From CTSoil-075 sp042610375 (GTDB taxonomy: Bacteria; Bacillota; Negativicutes; DSM-13327), in contig NZ_JBGJZL010000001.1 in the NCBI RefSeq assembly GCF_042610375.1, positions 310,001 through 374,000 of the forward strand: a stretch of DNA of 64,000 nucleotides, in the 5' to 3' direction. Shown in pieces: positions 34,252-42,543 of this stretch. The position numbers and the translations under genes were made by a program. The notes beneath the pieces are model-generated. The model was not told the DNA's origin. It ran no database searches and worked only from the letters and a program-made list of their open reading frames with translations. Each line of letters opens with the position of its first letter. Position 1 is the stretch's first letter.

Positions 34252-35112
34252 TTATTGTACAGGACGAGCTGCTTCTAAAGCTTTAATCGCCACTTCGATT
34301 TGATCATCACTAGGTTCTCGTGTCGTTAACTTTTGCAATAATAGCCCTGGGCCAATTGCAAACTGAACCCATGCGGCCTCACTCTTGCCCGCAAAACGAA
34401 TGATTTCATAGGCAAGGCCTGCCACGACTGGCATGAGTACAATACGAGATACAATACGAACCCATAACTCTGGCCAACCTAAAAAAGCAAATATAATAAT
34501 ACTAACAATCATCACAATGAGTAAGAAATTGGTACCGCAGCGTGGATGCAAAGTGCTATAGGTACGCACATGCTCAACATCTAGAGGTACACCAGCCTCA
34601 TAAGCGTGAATGGTTTTGTGTTCAGCGCCATGATATTCAAAAACTCGATGAATATCTTTCATCTTAGAAATTGCCATAATATACGCTAAAAAAATAGCAA
34701 ATCTAAGTACACCCTCCAGTAAATTGAGGAGCCGAGGATCTGTCACAGCGCTATGAATATATTTTGCCGTATAAGTCGGGATAATAACAAACAACAGAAT
34801 CGCGAGTCCCAACGAAAACATCATTGTAAGAGCAATTTCTTTATTGGATAACTCTTCCCCTTCTTCACCAGCTGCTTGAGCTGAAAAGGACAAGGCTCTA
34901 AGTCCCTGTACTAAGGACTCAACCAAAGCAACGACTCCTCTTATCATTGGTTTTTTCAAAATAGGATACCGATTACTAATCGGTGTGAAAGACTCTGTTT
35001 TAACTAGAATTTCACCTGATGGTTCTCGAACGGCTGTAGCAATAACACCTGGGCCCCGCATCATAACACCTTCGATCACTGCTTGCCCGCCAATGCTCAC
35101 TTTAGGTTTCAC
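34252..35112 (-). CDS. DUF1385 (YqhQ-like) membrane protein
   Basis: The protein of 286 residues belongs to the DUF1385 family: N-terminal IGGQAVIEGVMMRGP, central EYHGAEHKTIHAYE with conserved His and Glu residues, and HPRCGTNFLL, with about four or five membrane helices. The conserved HxxEHK-type motif suggests a metal-dependent membrane enzyme, but no function is established. GTG 35112 is chosen because AAGGAGG lies seven bases upstream; the frame is open 24 codons further without similarity. It is next to prfA and rpmE as in many Clostridia. Confidence 0.9.
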   Translation of the reverse strand: MKPKVSIGGQAVIEGVMMRGPGVIATAVREPSGEILVKTESFTPISNRYPILKKPMIRGVVALVESLVQGLRALSFSAQAAGEEGEELSNKEIALTMMFSLGLAILLFVIIPTYTAKYIHSAVTDPRLLNLLEGVLRFAIFLAYIMAISKMKDIHRVFEYHGAEHKTIHAYEAGVPLDVEHVRTYSTLHPRCGTNFLLIVMIVSIIIFAFLGWPELWVRIVSRIVLMPVVAGLAYEIIRFAGKSEAAWVQFAIGPGLLLQKLTTREPSDDQIEVAIKALEAARPVQ

Positions 35113-35234
35113 GGTATCCCCTCCTTTTATATAGCAAACAAACGTGCGCCTTCTGGCTTCATTAAAAGCATATTTTAACCCCATTGCTAGCGGATATAAA
35201 TGTAGCAGAGCATTTCTGCTCTGCTACCGGGTTT

Positions 35235-35438
35235 TTAGGCCTGTGTACCATAACGTTTATTGAATTTCTCAACACGTCCGCCAGCAGTAATATTACGTTG
35301 CTGACCAGTAAAGAACGGATGACATTTGGAACACACATCGATACGTAGTTCTTTTTTAACAGAACCAGTTAGGAAAGTGTTACCACAACCACACGTTACT
35401 TTTGATTCACCATAATTAGGATGAATTTTGTCTTTCAT
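35235..35438 (-). CDS. rpmE: Ribosomal protein L31 (zinc-binding type)
   Basis: The 67-residue protein of the large subunit has the four zinc ligands of the C+ type: C16 and C18, then C36 and C39 (VCSKCHPF). Length is normal. The alternative non-zinc paralogue is not seen here. A well-formed promoter lies about 45 bases upstream and GAGAGAGGTG forms the ribosome site. Confidence 0.97.
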   Translation of the reverse strand: MKDKIHPNYGESKVTCGCGNTFLTGSVKKELRIDVCSKCHPFFTGQQRNITAGGRVEKFNKRYGTQA

Positions 35439-35481
35439 TTATTGCACCTCTCTCTAAAGCCACTTGTGTTTTTACCAGACA

Positions 35482-35510
35482 ATTGTAGCATACCTGTTTC
35501 CCATACGCAA
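35482..35510 (-). promoter_or_regulatory. Sigma-A promoter of rpmE
   Basis: On the minus strand TTGCGT (35505-35510) and TACAAT (35482-35487) are 17 bases apart. The leader to the rpmE start is about 35 bases. Confidence 0.65.
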
Positions 35511-35590
35511 CACTATTTCAGTCACAGAGAGGATAATTATTTATAAAGAGAAAATATAAATCAATATTCTCAATAAATCTCATTTTTTTA

Positions 35591-35650
35591 TTCGTTTGTG
35601 ATTATTTTTGTTCATTTATGATTGACTTTAAACTATAAAAATCTTATAAT
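35591..35650 (+). promoter_or_regulatory. Promoter and tandem operators of the fructose operon
   Basis: TTGACT (35622-35627) and TATAAT (35645-35650) are 17 bases apart. Two direct repeats TTCRTTTRTGATT occupy 35591-35603 and 35611-35623, offset by 20 bases (two helix turns). The second abuts the -35 element. This is a typical arrangement for a DeoR-family repressor such as the one encoded downstream. Confidence 0.7.
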
Positions 35651-35715
35651 AAACACAAGCGAACATTATTGAATAATCAAAATAATCGGTTTGCTTGAGG
35701 AGAAATTAAAATAAT

Positions 35716-36471
35716 ATGTTTGCCGAAGAACGTCGTAATAAAATCATTCAATTAATAAAATCAGGACATCCTGTCAAAGTTGTTTCACTTAGCATATTAT
35801 TTAGCGTTTCAGAAGCCACGATACGCCGTGATTTGCAAGAATTAGAAAATATCGGTTTATTACAAAGAACACATGGCGGCGCTGTCTCGCCTCAACTTGA
35901 TTCAGAGCTCAGTTTCCACGATCGGGAAGTGTTTCTTCTTGATGAAAAACGGCAAATTGCCCTTGCAGCAGCCAACTTGGTTCAAGACGGAGAAACGATA
36001 TTGCTCGATGCAGGTACAACCAGTCGAGAAATCGCTCGAGCCCTCTGTGGTAAACGATTAACAATCGCCACAAATAGTATGGATGTCGCTTGCATCTTCG
36101 CCGAAGAACCGGATATCGAAGTTTTACTACTCGGTGGCGCATGGCGTAAATCCATTAATTCTCTTGTCGGCCCTTTGACAAATGCCATGCTTAAACTCTT
36201 TTGTTTTGATAAGGCATTTGTTGCTGCCAATGCTGTAGATTGTATGCTCGGTGCCTCAACGCACAATTTAGCAGAAGCCGAAACCAAAGGTCTCATGCTA
36301 CAGTCAGCTCGACAATCCATCTTAGTCGTAGATCATTCCAAGTTTGAACAAAAAACCTTTTGCAAAATTTGCAATCTAAATGAATTATCAATGATTATTA
36401 CTGATAGCGGCACCCCAAAGGACACTCTTGATTGTCTAAGAACTCATACGCAAGTACTTGTCGCTGAATAA
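35716..36471 (+). CDS. fruR: DeoR-family regulator of the fructose operon
   Basis: The 251-residue protein has an N-terminal DeoR helix-turn-helix (about 5-57; SVSEATIRRDLQELENIGLLQRTHGG) and a C-terminal sugar-phosphate-binding DeoRC domain with DAGTTSREIARAL near residue 98. Family members repress phosphosugar operons and are released by fructose-1-phosphate or a similar sugar. It is the first gene of the operon, followed by fruK 21 bases later, and presumably binds the tandem repeats before its own promoter. Confidence 0.9.
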   Translation: MFAEERRNKIIQLIKSGHPVKVVSLSILFSVSEATIRRDLQELENIGLLQRTHGGAVSPQLDSELSFHDREVFLLDEKRQIALAAANLVQDGETILLDAGTTSREIARALCGKRLTIATNSMDVACIFAEEPDIEVLLLGGAWRKSINSLVGPLTNAMLKLFCFDKAFVAANAVDCMLGASTHNLAEAETKGLMLQSARQSILVVDHSKFEQKTFCKICNLNELSMIITDSGTPKDTLDCLRTHTQVLVAE

Positions 36472-36492
36472 AAATAAAAGGAGTCGATATGA

Positions 36493-37446
36493 TTGGATAA
36501 ACAAACTGAAATACCGATTGTGACTGTCACATTAAATCCTGCCATTGATCGTACACTCCATCTGCCAACTTTCCTTTTAGGACAAGTCAATCGTGTAGCC
36601 AGTGAGCGTACTGATCCTGGAGGTAAAGGTATTAATGTAGCAAAAGTCATAAAAGCCCTCGAACACCCTGTTTTAGTAACAGGATTTTTAGGAACTAATA
36701 ATGCCTCTGTATTTGAAAACTATTTTAAAAAAGAAGAAATTCATAATCAATTCGTAGAAACATCTGGGGAAAACCGCGTTAATATTAAAATCGTCGATAC
36801 GAGTAAGGATATGGTTAGCGAATTAAACTTTCCTGGTGTTACACCAACGCCTTTAGATCTCGACCATTTATTCTCGACCTTACGCCAACTAGCGATCACT
36901 CATAAATGGTTTGTACTCTCAGGAAGTTTACCTCCAACAATTCCAACAGACATCTACGCTCAATTCATTACCATGCTTCACCAATATAATTGTAAAGTCA
37001 TCTTAGATACGAGCGGACCGGCTTTAGCCGCTGGCATCGCGGCCCGTCCATTTGCCGTCAAACCCAATTTACCTGAACTGAGCCAATTGCTCAATTCACC
37101 ACTGGAATCGGATGAAGAAATTCTTAAAGCAATCAAACAATTAGTCAACCAGGGAATCGAGAAAGTTGCTATTTCCCTTGGAGAAAAAGGTTCTTTGGTG
37201 GCCGACTCTCATCAAATTCTTAGAGCCAAAGCGCCGACTGTCCCTGTTTGCAGTACTGTCGGTGCCGGGGATGCTTTCGTAGCTGGTTTTAGCGTCGGCC
37301 AAGCCCGTAACCTATCACTTGCAGAGAGTGTTCGTCTAGCCTCAGCTTCAGCTGGTGCAGCAGTTGCCCTTCCTGGTACACAAGCCGCCTCTTTAAAACA
37401 AGTAAATGAATTAATCAATAAAGTTCAAATAAATGAGTGGAGGTAA
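36493..37446 (+). CDS. fruK: 1-phosphofructokinase
   Basis: The 317-residue PfkB-family kinase phosphorylates fructose-1-phosphate to fructose-1,6-bisphosphate. It begins with VTLNPAIDRTL, has the substrate loop DPGGKGINVAKVIK, and ends with the anion-hole motif TVGAGDAFVAGFSVG. The start is TTG at 36493 with AAAGGAG nine bases upstream; no in-frame ATG lies nearby. Its place between the DeoR gene and the fructose PTS genes supports FruK over tagatose-6-phosphate kinase. Confidence 0.94.
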   Translation: MDKQTEIPIVTVTLNPAIDRTLHLPTFLLGQVNRVASERTDPGGKGINVAKVIKALEHPVLVTGFLGTNNASVFENYFKKEEIHNQFVETSGENRVNIKIVDTSKDMVSELNFPGVTPTPLDLDHLFSTLRQLAITHKWFVLSGSLPPTIPTDIYAQFITMLHQYNCKVILDTSGPALAAGIAARPFAVKPNLPELSQLLNSPLESDEEILKAIKQLVNQGIEKVAISLGEKGSLVADSHQILRAKAPTVPVCSTVGAGDAFVAGFSVGQARNLSLAESVRLASASAGAAVALPGTQAASLKQVNELINKVQINEWR

Positions 37447-37453
37447 TTTAAAA

Positions 37454-37897
37454 ATGAACATTCAAGACTTATTATCAGCATCCCGGGTGAATTTTGATCT
37501 ACAGGCAACAACAAAATTAGAGGTTATCGACGAACTCATCGACATCCTTGATGCCGACGGCAAACTTTCTGACAAAGAACAATATAAAATCGCCGTATTA
37601 CATCGAGAAAAAGAATTTTCCACTGGCATTGGTATGGGAATTGCCATTCCTCACGCAAAAGATAGCAGCGTAAAAGAAGCGGCTTTAACCTTAGGTATCT
37701 CTAAGAAAGGGATTGACTATGAATCACTCGATGAAACTCTCGCACACATCCTATTTTTGATTGCCGTTCCTGCAGACTCAAATGATGTTCATCTTAAAGT
37801 CTTATCTTTTATCTCTCGTAAGCTGATGCACCAAGAAGTTAGAGATCGTCTCATGTCTGCCAAAACCTACGAGGACGTATTAGATGCATTTCAATAA
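37454..37897 (+). CDS. fruB: Fructose PTS EIIA component
   Basis: The 147-residue protein is a PTS EIIA type-2 domain. The phosphorylated histidine is in GMGIAIPHAKDSSV near residue 62. It receives phosphate from HPr and passes it to the EIIB domain of the next gene. ATG 37454 has GGAGG ten bases upstream; an earlier in-frame ATG lies within the end of fruK. Here EIIA is a stand-alone protein, not fused to EIIBC or HPr. Confidence 0.93.
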   Translation: MNIQDLLSASRVNFDLQATTKLEVIDELIDILDADGKLSDKEQYKIAVLHREKEFSTGIGMGIAIPHAKDSSVKEAALTLGISKKGIDYESLDETLAHILFLIAVPADSNDVHLKVLSFISRKLMHQEVRDRLMSAKTYEDVLDAFQ

Positions 37898-37924
37898 TAA
37901 AAAAATAAAGGGAGGTTCTTGATC

Positions 37925-39295
37925 ATGAAACTTTTAGGTATCACATCCTGCCCTAACGGAATTGCTCATACTTATATGGCGGCTGAATCCCTACAAATGG
38001 CTGCCAAAGCAGCCGGTCATGAAATGAAAGTCGAAACCAGAGGATCTGTAGGCGTCGAAAACGAACTGACCGACGAGGATATCAAAGGCGCTCATGCGAT
38101 TATCATTGCTGCCGATACCAACGTTGATCGAGAACGATTCCAAGGAATAACGATCATTGACGCAACTGTCCAAGAGGCCATAAAAAATCCTAAAGGCCTT
38201 ATTGAAAAAGCCGTCAGTTCAAAGAAAAGTACAGTTTCTGTCAGTGCTACAGCTGCCCAACAAACAAATCGATCAGCTAGAACAGGTGTGTACAAACATC
38301 TAATGAATGGTGTTTCTCATATGATCCCACTGGTTGCAGCGGGCGGTTTAATCATTGCTCTTTCTTTCGTTTTCGGTATTGAAGCTTTTAAAGAAAAAGG
38401 AACCCTGGCCGCCGCCTTAATGGATATCGGTGGCGGTGCAGCCTTCGCAATGCTCGTACCAATCCTCTCCGGCTTTATCGCCTATTCCATTGCAGATCGT
38501 CCTGGACTTGTTCCTGGTCTCGTTGGCGGAATGCTGGCTTCTAAAATTGGTTCCGGATTTCTCGGCGGTATTATCGCTGGTTTCTGCGCTGGTTATATTG
38601 CCCTTTGGATCAAAAATGCTGTTCAATTACCAAAAAGTCTAGAAGGCCTCAAACCGATGCTGATTATCCCTCTTTTCTCCACATTAGCCATTGGTCTTTT
38701 AATGATTTATGTCATCGGCACTCCTGTCAAAGCAATTATGGATATTATGACTGAAACATTAAAAGGTATGTCTTCTGCCAATGCAGGTCTGCTTGGTCTT
38801 CTCCTCGGTGCAATGATGGCCTTTGATATGGGAGGTCCAGTTAATAAAGTTGCCTATACCTTTGGTGTTGGTTTACTCGGCAGCAATGTATTTGAACCAA
38901 TGGCAGCGATCATGGCCGCAGGTATGACTCCACCTTTAGGTCTAGCACTAGCAACTTATATCGCTAAGAAGAAATTCACTCCTGAAGAACAAGAAGCAGG
39001 CAAAGCAGCTTCTGTAATGGGTATTTCTTTTATTACAGAAGGCGCCATCCCCTTTGCCGCTGCTGACCCAGTACGTGTTATTCCGTCTATTGTAATCGGT
39101 TCAGCTGTAACAGGTGCATTATCCATGATCTTCAATTGTACATTGCGAGCACCTCATGGTGGTATTTTCGTACTCCTGATTCCTAATGCTGTGGGCAATC
39201 TTGGAATGTACGTTGTATCCATCCTTGCCGGAACAGTCGTTACAGCAATCCTGCTATCAATTTTCAAAAAAAATATTAATCCGACTAACGAATAA
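37925..39295 (+). CDS. fruA: Fructose-specific PTS EIIBC permease
   Basis: The 456-residue protein has an N-terminal EIIB domain (about 1-98) with the phosphocysteine in GITSCPNGIAHTYMAAE, a linker, and an EIIC membrane domain (about 120-452) with about nine to ten helices and the conserved GGPVNKVAYTF segment. It imports fructose as fructose-1-phosphate. ATG 37925 follows GGGAGG by nine bases. Higher GC and many Ala/Gly codons reflect membrane composition rather than obvious transfer. Confidence 0.95.
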   Translation: MKLLGITSCPNGIAHTYMAAESLQMAAKAAGHEMKVETRGSVGVENELTDEDIKGAHAIIIAADTNVDRERFQGITIIDATVQEAIKNPKGLIEKAVSSKKSTVSVSATAAQQTNRSARTGVYKHLMNGVSHMIPLVAAGGLIIALSFVFGIEAFKEKGTLAAALMDIGGGAAFAMLVPILSGFIAYSIADRPGLVPGLVGGMLASKIGSGFLGGIIAGFCAGYIALWIKNAVQLPKSLEGLKPMLIIPLFSTLAIGLLMIYVIGTPVKAIMDIMTETLKGMSSANAGLLGLLLGAMMAFDMGGPVNKVAYTFGVGLLGSNVFEPMAAIMAAGMTPPLGLALATYIAKKKFTPEEQEAGKAASVMGISFITEGAIPFAAADPVRVIPSIVIGSAVTGALSMIFNCTLRAPHGGIFVLLIPNAVGNLGMYVVSILAGTVVTAILLSIFKKNINPTNE

Positions 39296-39313
39296 AAGGA
39301 TGATGCTCCATCA

Positions 39314-39368
39314 AAAAAATCCTACTGCTCAATTGGCTTAAAAACCAATGAAGCAGTAGGATTTTTTT
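39314..39368. terminator. Terminator between the fructose operon and pth
   Basis: Long stem with AAAAATCCTACTGCT and AGCAGTAGGATTTTT arms plus an inner AATTGG/CCAATG pairing. A-run left and T-run right let it serve both converging transcripts. Confidence 0.9.
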
Positions 39369-39377
39369 AAAGACATT

Positions 39378-39935
39378 CTACTTATTATGTATATTCATCG
39401 CCTTATTCATACCTTGCTTAACAATGCATTCTACTGCCTCCGCAGCTTTATCGATGGCACTTTCTAGTAAAGGTTGTTCTTCTTTTGTAAAGCGACTCAG
39501 TACATAATCCACTACTTGCCAACCTGTTGGCGGTCGATCAATACCAATACGCACGCGATTAAAGGTATCTTTAGATAACTGATTCAACAAAGATTCTATC
39601 CCTCGATGTCCACCTGATCCGCCTTTCATCCGCAAACGCAGCCGTCCAATGGGTAAATCCATATCATCAAAAATAACAATCACATCTTCAACAGGAACTT
39701 TATACCAACGGGCTAATTCTCCCACGGCGATACCACTCAAATTCATATATGTCTGCGGCTTAACAAGCAAGATTGATTCATCGCCACGATATTCAGCAAC
39801 CAATGCCTGATTACGTTTTTTCCACGAATGGATTCCCAAACGACGCGCTATTTCATCGACAGCCATAAAACCTACATTATGCCGAGTGTCACGATATTCA
39901 TCCCCCGGATTGCCCAATCCTACAACAATTTTCAC
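39378..39935 (-). CDS. pth: Peptidyl-tRNA hydrolase
   Basis: The 185-residue enzyme releases tRNA from prematurely terminated peptidyl-tRNA. It shows VGLGNPGDEYRDTRHNVGF with the catalytic histidine, KPQTYMNLSG, and FDDMDLPIGRLRLRMKGGSGGHRG. Length is standard. It overlaps the deacetylase gene by four bases and follows prs in the order glmU-prs-(two genes)-pth, near the Bacillus order. Confidence 0.97.
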   Translation of the reverse strand: MKIVVGLGNPGDEYRDTRHNVGFMAVDEIARRLGIHSWKKRNQALVAEYRGDESILLVKPQTYMNLSGIAVGELARWYKVPVEDVIVIFDDMDLPIGRLRLRMKGGSGGHRGIESLLNQLSKDTFNRVRIGIDRPPTGWQVVDYVLSRFTKEEQPLLESAIDKAAEAVECIVKQGMNKAMNIHNK

Positions 39936-40759
39936 GACTTATTTTCCTCCGTTTTAGCTAAAATTTCATCGACAGTCACGAATTGATATCCTTGAGCAGT
40001 CAGAGTTTGAATAATACGCCGAGTCGCTTCAACACTTTGAATCCGAGAAGCTCTCGAGTCAATACCATCTCCATCATGAAGGAGAATAATAGAACCATTT
40101 TTAACTTTTGCAACAGTCCGATCAACAATAACATCGACTCCAGGATTGGTCCAGTCCCGACTCATAATTGACCATTCGACGACTTTCAAGCCACGAACAG
40201 CCATGATTTCCATAACTACAGGATCACGAAAACCGTGAGGTGGGCGCACAACATGAGGAGTCGTACCAACAGCCGCCTTTATCACTCGATTTGTATGATC
40301 AATTTCTTCTTCAATGGTTTTTCGATCGCTTTTTAATAAATCAACATGATGATAAGTATGATTACCTAATTGATGACCTTCATTCACAATACGCTGCACC
40401 AATTCAGGATATTTTTCAACATTTTGCCCAACAACAAAAAAAGTCGCTGGCACCTGATATTCTTTGAGCACATCAAGAACTTGCTCAGTATAAGGAGAAT
40501 AAGGACCATCATCAAAAGTAAGGGCAACGACTTTTTTGTTTGTTTGTGATTCAAAGAATACCTGCCCAAATACATGATTTTCTGGCAACACAGCACATAA
40601 GGTCAAGAAGGCACCGGCAGCAATACCGACAAGAGCCAGACCAATTCCTATGCGCATAGGCCTTCTCAGCATATGACGATAATCAAGAATAAGCCCGCCC
40701 AATACAATGACTGTCAACAATCCTAACATACTCACTAGGCGTATTTTTATATCAAACAT
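39932..40759 (-). CDS. Polysaccharide deacetylase, membrane-anchored
   Basis: The 275-residue protein has two hydrophobic segments near the N-terminus (about 8-25 and 37-57) and a NodB-type domain (about 75-265). Motifs: TFDDGPYSPYT with the metal-binding Asp pair, HQLGNHTYHH with the metal histidines, and RPPHGFRDP. It probably deacetylates a GlcNAc-containing polymer such as peptidoglycan outside the cell. It overlaps pth by four bases and the acetyltransferase by eight. No closer family can be named. Confidence 0.9.
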   Translation of the reverse strand: MFDIKIRLVSMLGLLTVIVLGGLILDYRHMLRRPMRIGIGLALVGIAAGAFLTLCAVLPENHVFGQVFFESQTNKKVVALTFDDGPYSPYTEQVLDVLKEYQVPATFFVVGQNVEKYPELVQRIVNEGHQLGNHTYHHVDLLKSDRKTIEEEIDHTNRVIKAAVGTTPHVVRPPHGFRDPVVMEIMAVRGLKVVEWSIMSRDWTNPGVDVIVDRTVAKVKNGSIILLHDGDGIDSRASRIQSVEATRRIIQTLTAQGYQFVTVDEILAKTEENKS

Positions 40760-41429
40760 GAGAATGCTCCATTTCTTTAAACATAATTAACCATTTCCCT
40801 TGGGAATCCATCGTATAACCATCAACAATAAACCCCCACTTTTCATAGACCCTAAGGGCTGCAAGATTGTCAGGTCGCACTTCAAGACGCACTCTCGTCA
40901 CCCCTTGAAGAGTAAAGTAGTCTACCGCTGCCCCAATCAGTTGGCTAGCAATACCTCGCCCTCGCGCCTTCGGCAATACCGCAATTGATAAAATACGAGC
41001 ATTGGCTGTTTGAGTTGGCTCAATCGACGACTGTAAAAATGCCAGTTTATTCATTACAATGATTTTTATTGGATGAAAGCCAAAACCATATTGTCCTGTT
41101 AGCCAACGCCAAGTCCATTTCAGCAAATGACCTTCCCATAAAGCCCTGAGCCATAACCCCGATAAGCGAGTCGGAGCCAAACAATAACCAATATACTCTC
41201 CACTGCTGCCATCACGCGCTAACAAGGTCGCCTCAGGTTCTGCCTGATAAACTAAAGCAAAGACATCCTCCATAGCACGCGGACTCGGCAAATTCCCACC
41301 ACAGTGATGCAATACGCTTTCTTTAAAACATTCAGTAAACAATGCCGCAATAACAGGGATATGAGTGATTTTTCCTTGTTCGATGATTGCCCCTGATTTA
41401 TCATTGAACGATTGTTGTATCATCACCAT
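40752..41429 (-). CDS. GNAT-family N-acetyltransferase
   Basis: The protein of about 225 residues has a GNAT domain in its second half, with LSIAVLPKARGRGIASQLIGAA, of which RGRGIA is the acetyl-CoA pyrophosphate loop, and a later ALRVYEKWGF strand typical of the family. The N-terminal half has an aromatic, basic segment with no assigned function. The substrate is unknown. Start is ambiguous: TTG 41435, ATG 41429 and ATG 41423 are all close; I chose 41429 for spacing to AAGG. It overlaps the deacetylase gene, so the two are coupled. Confidence 0.85.
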   Translation of the reverse strand: MVMIQQSFNDKSGAIIEQGKITHIPVIAALFTECFKESVLHHCGGNLPSPRAMEDVFALVYQAEPEATLLARDGSSGEYIGYCLAPTRLSGLWLRALWEGHLLKWTWRWLTGQYGFGFHPIKIIVMNKLAFLQSSIEPTQTANARILSIAVLPKARGRGIASQLIGAAVDYFTLQGVTRVRLEVRPDNLAALRVYEKWGFIVDGYTMDSQGKWLIMFKEMEHSHV

Positions 41430-41478
41430 CACCAACCTTAATGGGATTATACCATATGATAGACTATGCGCAATAGTA

Positions 41479-41519
41479 AATAGGGGTTTGACTTATTTCC
41501 AATAAGCCAAACCCCTATT
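41479..41519 (-). terminator. Hairpin after prs
   Basis: A 19-base stem AATAGGGGTTTG.. with ..CAAACCCCTATT, one mismatch, 3-base loop. No clear T-run follows on the minus strand, so termination may be weak. Confidence 0.6.
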
Positions 41520-41531
41520 CGAATCTATTTG

Positions 41532-42479
41532 TTATTCTTCAAACATTTTACTAACAGGCAGTTCGCTAAAAATCCTAAGAATAGCTTCACCCAAAAGAGG
41601 TGCCATAGACAATACTTTAATTTTTTCGCTTTCTTTTTCTGGTGGCAATGGAATGGTATTGGTAATCACCAATTCTTTGATCACTGACCCATTAATACGA
41701 GAGATCGCAGGATCACTCAATACACCATGAGTACAGCAAGCATAGACTTCTTTTGCGCCATATTTCATTAGAGCATTCGCACCCTCTGTCAGAGAGCCAG
41801 CAGTATCGACAATGTCATCAATCATAACAGCCGTTCTTCCTGATACATTACCAATCAAATTCATAACCTCAGCCACACCAGGCATCGGGCGACGTTTTTC
41901 AATGATGGCAATCGGCGCATGAAGGCGATCCGCCAGTTGTCGAGCACGAGTTACCCCACCTAAATCTGGTGATACAACGATAAGGTCATCCAAATTCTTG
42001 GAACGAATATAGTCAGCAAGTAATGGCACACCAGGTAAATGATCCACAGGAATATCAAAAAATCCCTGGATTTGTCCAGCATGCAAATCAACTGTAATAA
42101 CACGGCTAACTCCAGCTGTTGTTAATAAATTAGCAATTAATTTCGCAGAAATAGGTTCCCGACCACGAGTTTTTCGATCTTGCCGAGCATAAGCATAATA
42201 AGGAATGACCGCTGTAATGGTTCTTGCAGAAGCGCGCTTGGCAGCATCTACCATGATTAAAAGCTCCATCATGCTGTCATTTACAGGATTACAAGTTGGT
42301 TGCACAATAAATACATCTTTACCGCGCACACTTTCGTCAATAATAACTTGCGTTTCTCCGTTATTGAAATGCCCAACAAAAGCATTCCCCATCGTAAGCC
42401 CTAAATGGCTCGCAATTTCCTTAGCCAAACACGGATTGGAATTACCGGAAAAAATCCGCAATCTCTTAATATCTTCCAA
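41532..42479 (-). CDS. prs: Ribose-phosphate pyrophosphokinase
   Basis: The 315-residue class I enzyme makes PRPP from ribose-5-phosphate and ATP. It has FSGNSNPCLAKEI at the N-terminus, the catalytic flexible loop DRKTRGREPISAK, and the PRPP-binding loop MIDDIVDTAGSL. Length is normal. It is 64 bases after glmU with no terminator, as in the Bacillus gcaD-prs operon. PRPP feeds the upp, purine and pyrimidine enzymes found in this window. Confidence 0.98.
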   Translation of the reverse strand: MEDIKRLRIFSGNSNPCLAKEIASHLGLTMGNAFVGHFNNGETQVIIDESVRGKDVFIVQPTCNPVNDSMMELLIMVDAAKRASARTITAVIPYYAYARQDRKTRGREPISAKLIANLLTTAGVSRVITVDLHAGQIQGFFDIPVDHLPGVPLLADYIRSKNLDDLIVVSPDLGGVTRARQLADRLHAPIAIIEKRRPMPGVAEVMNLIGNVSGRTAVMIDDIVDTAGSLTEGANALMKYGAKEVYACCTHGVLSDPAISRINGSVIKELVITNTIPLPPEKESEKIKVLSMAPLLGEAILRIFSELPVSKMFEE

Positions 42480-42543
42480 AATATAAAATACCTCCTGAGT
42501 ATGCTTTTTCTTACTTTATAAAATTACTGGCAAAATCTTAGCC

